Part shown: one piece after another, positions 61,807 through 64,000 of the stretch
Layout of the letters: each line of letters begins with the position of its first letter
How positions within the stretch are numbered: the first letter of the stretch is position 1
DNA from: Polyangium sp. 15x6
Lineage (GTDB): Bacteria; Myxococcota_A; Polyangia; Polyangiales; Polyangiaceae
Length of the DNA stretch: 64,000 bases
NCBI RefSeq assembly: GCF_029960785.1
Contig: NZ_JASBQE010000009.1
Span: forward strand, 1 to 64,000
Direction of reading: 5' to 3'
The notes under the pieces: model-generated
Seen by the model: only the letters and a program-made list of their open reading frames with translations
Database searches by the model: none
Told to the model about the DNA's origin: nothing
Program-made: the position numbers and the translations under genes

Positions 61807-62727
61807 TCACCGAGCCTGGAGCGGGCGCGTCCAGGGCCGATGCACGGCGGCGCGCCGAAAGCCGGCCGAGGCGTAGAGCGCCTCCGACGCGGCGTTCGTG
61901 GGCCTCGAGAACACGAGGGCCTCGCGCGCGCCGAGCCGGCGCAGCAGGTGGAGCCCCGCGAGGTTCACGGCCCTGGCGAGGCCTTTCTGCTGATGGTCCG
62001 GATGGGTCCCGACCGGCTCGAACTCGCCGATGCGGGCCACCGGATCCCACCAGACCATCGTGAAGGCGGCGAACGATCCGTCCGGCGCCTCGACGACGAG
62101 GTCCCTCTCGAACGCGTAAAGGTCCATGGCGACGAGCCGCTGGTACTTCTCGACCGTCATCCGGGAGGGCGCGAAGGCGGCGCGATGCACGGCGACCCGC
62201 GCCGGGATGTCATCCTCGCCCCGGACGTGACGAATCGTGTATCCGGGCGGGAGCACGGGCGCGGCGGGGCTCTCGAAAAGGGGCGCGATGAAGTGGCTGT
62301 ACGAAGGCTCGTCGGCGGGTGTGAACCCGAGCGACCGGAGCTCTTCTCGCAGCGCGTGATCGGTGTCGAGGACGTGGGTCGTGAGGTGGCTCGGCGCCTC
62401 CGCGTGGGACACGACCCTCTCCGTCAGCCATTCGACGAGCTCGGCGACGACGGCGCGAAGGGGCGCGGCCGGCAGGTCGGCCCGGAGATGACAGAGAAGC
62501 TCACCCGGCGGTTGGAACCCGCCCCAGGCGACCACGTCGCCGCCGGACTCCCACAGGCGGATCCGCGTTGTCCAGTCGACCTCAAGCGGCGAGACGACCA
62601 TCCACCACGCGACGTCTCCCACGGTCATGTTCACGAACGGCCGCGCGAGGAGCCACGAGGCCGTGATCGTGCGCTGGAGAGCGCGCAGATCGGCAAGGCC
62701 GGTGTAGGGCCGAGAGGTGATGTGCAT
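61807..62727 (-). CDS. GNAT family N-acetyltransferase with two GNAT-like domains
   Basis: 306 residues. The C-terminal half (about 155-300) is an active-looking GNAT with acetyl-CoA motif 'EPVGTHPDHQQKGLARAVNL' and the late 'NAASEALYASAGFRRAAV'. The N-terminal half (1-150; 'LLARPFVNMTVGDVAWWMVV', 'RLWESGGDVVAWGGFQPPGE') looks like a diverged GNAT lacking the pantetheine loop, so a tandem-GNAT monomer is likely. The substrate is not identifiable. ATG at 62727 is preferred; the longer upstream frame is probably overlap. Confidence 0.8.
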   Translation of the reverse strand: MHITSRPYTGLADLRALQRTITASWLLARPFVNMTVGDVAWWMVVSPLEVDWTTRIRLWESGGDVVAWGGFQPPGELLCHLRADLPAAPLRAVVAELVEWLTERVVSHAEAPSHLTTHVLDTDHALREELRSLGFTPADEPSYSHFIAPLFESPAAPVLPPGYTIRHVRGEDDIPARVAVHRAAFAPSRMTVEKYQRLVAMDLYAFERDLVVEAPDGSFAAFTMVWWDPVARIGEFEPVGTHPDHQQKGLARAVNLAGLHLLRRLGAREALVFSRPTNAASEALYASAGFRRAAVHRPWTRPLQAR

Positions 62728-62819
62728 GGTCGGCTCCGCGTGTGGAGGGGGAACGTGGATCCCGAAAGATCCCCGCGATCCTTGGGCGATTGTCAAGCCG
62801 AAAAGCAAGTTTGGCGGAT

Positions 62820-64000
62820 CTAGTTCTTCCCCGAGCGGAGCTTGCACGTCGGAGAGGGCTTCGTGTCGCCGAAGAAGCGAGCCCACTGCTCCGCCGTCAT
62901 GTTGCGGATGGACCGGCGGCAGATCTCGTCGATGAGCTTGTCCTGTCCGAGTGGGTGCAGGTGCACGCCCTCGAATTCGCTGGCGATCGTCCACAGCAGG
63001 TCACGGTTCACGAATCCGAAGCGTGACCACGTGTGCTCCTTGCTCGGGATTCGAGCGACCTCGCGGGCGGGATACGTGGAGATATCCCACACGTCGATGT
63101 CGCCCTTCGCGTGATGGATGGCCAAACGCTGCCCGTCCCAGCTCAGAATACCGATCGCATCATTCTCGACGGGGAAGGTGTACTCTGCGGCGCCCGTTTT
63201 GATGTCCCAAACCACGATGGAATTCGTGGGTTTGTCCCCCGCGCTCGGATGCACGCCGTATTTGCTGGTGGCGATACGCGCGTCGTCCTTGCTGGTCAAT
63301 GGGTTTCCGCCGACGGCGCCGAAGGTCGCCACATCGTCGCCGTTCCATGTCTTGACGATGAATTTGTCTCGATACAGCACGAAGAAGTGCTTGTGACCCC
63401 TAATCACGACGCCGTCCGGCGTGGCGAGCCGCTTGAGAGGCACCGGCTCGGAGCCGCTCTCCGTCCATTGCCACAAGATCCCCTGGTGCGTGACGACGCC
63501 GAGTCGCTGGCCCGAGTCGTCGAACATCATCTCGTCGACCGCGCTGGTGTAGAAGCCTTCCATGAACAAGGTATCGATGGCCATACCGATCGAAAAATAA
63601 GCCTTTCGCGCCCCGGAGTGGGTATCGTAGACCCACACCTTGTCTCCCGCGGCGATCGCAACCTTGTCGCCCTGCGGGCTCACGGCGATTTTCGCCCTCC
63701 AAGGAAGAGAGACGCTGGCATCCTTCGGCAGGCCCTCGTCTTCTCCTTTCACCCGGATGTGAAGTCGGCGTCGGACGAAGAAGTTCGGCGGCAGATGCTT
63801 GTCGGTCATGGAGGCCTTGGAATCGAAGGTGCGTATCTCCTCCGTGCGATCCTTGAAGCCGAACAACGTCTCTCGGGCCTCACGCGAGGGGACGACGACC
63901 CACTCGTCGCCCTCGTCGAGTCGCGACTGCTTCAGCGACAAAAGGGGCAATTCGAGGGACCACAAGCGCTCGCCGTTCGGCAGCTTGAAGGCCGCAGCGC
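62820..64000 (-). CDS. WD40-like beta-propeller protein, 5' end outside the window
   Basis: The reading frame is open to the right edge (the last in-window residues read AAAFKLPNGERLWSLELPLL), so the N-terminus is missing. At least 393 residues of propeller are visible with 'KIAVSPQGDKVAIAAGDKVWVYDTHSGA', 'LSWDGQRLAIHHAKGDIDVWDIST' and similar blades. It ends 'MTAEQWARFFGDTKPSPTC', the C-terminal motif common in WD40 proteins of multidomain STAND/NACHT or kinase proteins of complex bacteria. The missing N-terminus may therefore be an enzymatic or signalling domain. The stop at 62820 lies 92 bases after the GNAT start, same strand, so the two may be linked. Confidence 0.7.
   Translation of the reverse strand, partial: AAAFKLPNGERLWSLELPLLSLKQSRLDEGDEWVVVPSREARETLFGFKDRTEEIRTFDSKASMTDKHLPPNFFVRRRLHIRVKGEDEGLPKDASVSLPWRAKIAVSPQGDKVAIAAGDKVWVYDTHSGARKAYFSIGMAIDTLFMEGFYTSAVDEMMFDDSGQRLGVVTHQGILWQWTESGSEPVPLKRLATPDGVVIRGHKHFFVLYRDKFIVKTWNGDDVATFGAVGGNPLTSKDDARIATSKYGVHPSAGDKPTNSIVVWDIKTGAAEYTFPVENDAIGILSWDGQRLAIHHAKGDIDVWDISTYPAREVARIPSKEHTWSRFGFVNRDLLWTIASEFEGVHLHPLGQDKLIDEICRRSIRNMTAEQWARFFGDTKPSPTCKLRSGKN

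Overview
The window is GC-rich, densely coded DNA from a myxobacterium, most likely of the Sorangium/Polyangium group. This is inferred from style, not from a marker gene: many lipoproteins carry long Gly/Ser linkers (GGTGG, GGSGG, SSSSSS) after the lipobox, and there are MopE-like Asp-rich metal-binding, sedolisin (S53), FGE-sulfatase, RCC1-repeat and CHASE2 proteins. No rRNA, tRNA, CRISPR array or intact transposase was found.

Layout. 1-4.6 kb: a stressosome-like STAS protein cut by the left edge, an unknown protein, a luciferase-like monooxygenase and a small BP74-like protein, then a 776-base non-coding stretch holding a phased repeat array, IS-end-like repeats and a frameshifted small lipoprotein. 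4.6-9.4 kb: a radical SAM/SPASM enzyme and a large hybrid histidine kinase. 9.4-16.7 kb: small secreted proteins, two membrane proteins, a TPM-domain/Tim44-like pair and a papain-like candidate. 17-25.2 kb: the alpha-2-macroglobulin/PBP1C pair. 25.2-31 kb: an AAA ATPase, an MpaB-family oxygenase, two tandem PAS-STAS paralogues and an M28 peptidase. 31.1-38.6 kb: two convergent heme-protein clusters; one couples two RCC1 lipoproteins to a di-heme oxidoreductase behind a promoter with a good Fur box.

38.8-55.0 kb, the most unusual part: five genes on the minus strand, joined by four 4-base stop/start overlaps. In transcription order they are a CapC/PgsC-like membrane protein with an internal duplication and a large soluble tail, a membrane-anchored beta-rich protein, a lipoprotein resembling N-formylglutamate/poly-gamma-glutamate amidohydrolases, a 1615-residue secreted protein with a probable C-terminal outer-membrane barrel, and a CapB/PgsB-like amide ligase fused behind HEAT-like helices. 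I read this as an envelope-spanning machine that makes, trims and exports a poly-gamma-glutamate-like amide-linked polymer, without a CapA gene. The chemistry is inference.

55-64 kb: a sedolisin, a 420-base gap with a candidate structured RNA, a CHASE2 protein with a degenerate kinase end, an FGE-domain lipoprotein, PspA, a double GNAT protein and a WD40-like protein cut by the right edge. Genes are close packed, neighbours on one strand often overlap by 4 bases, and most convergent pairs are separated by fewer than 20 bases.
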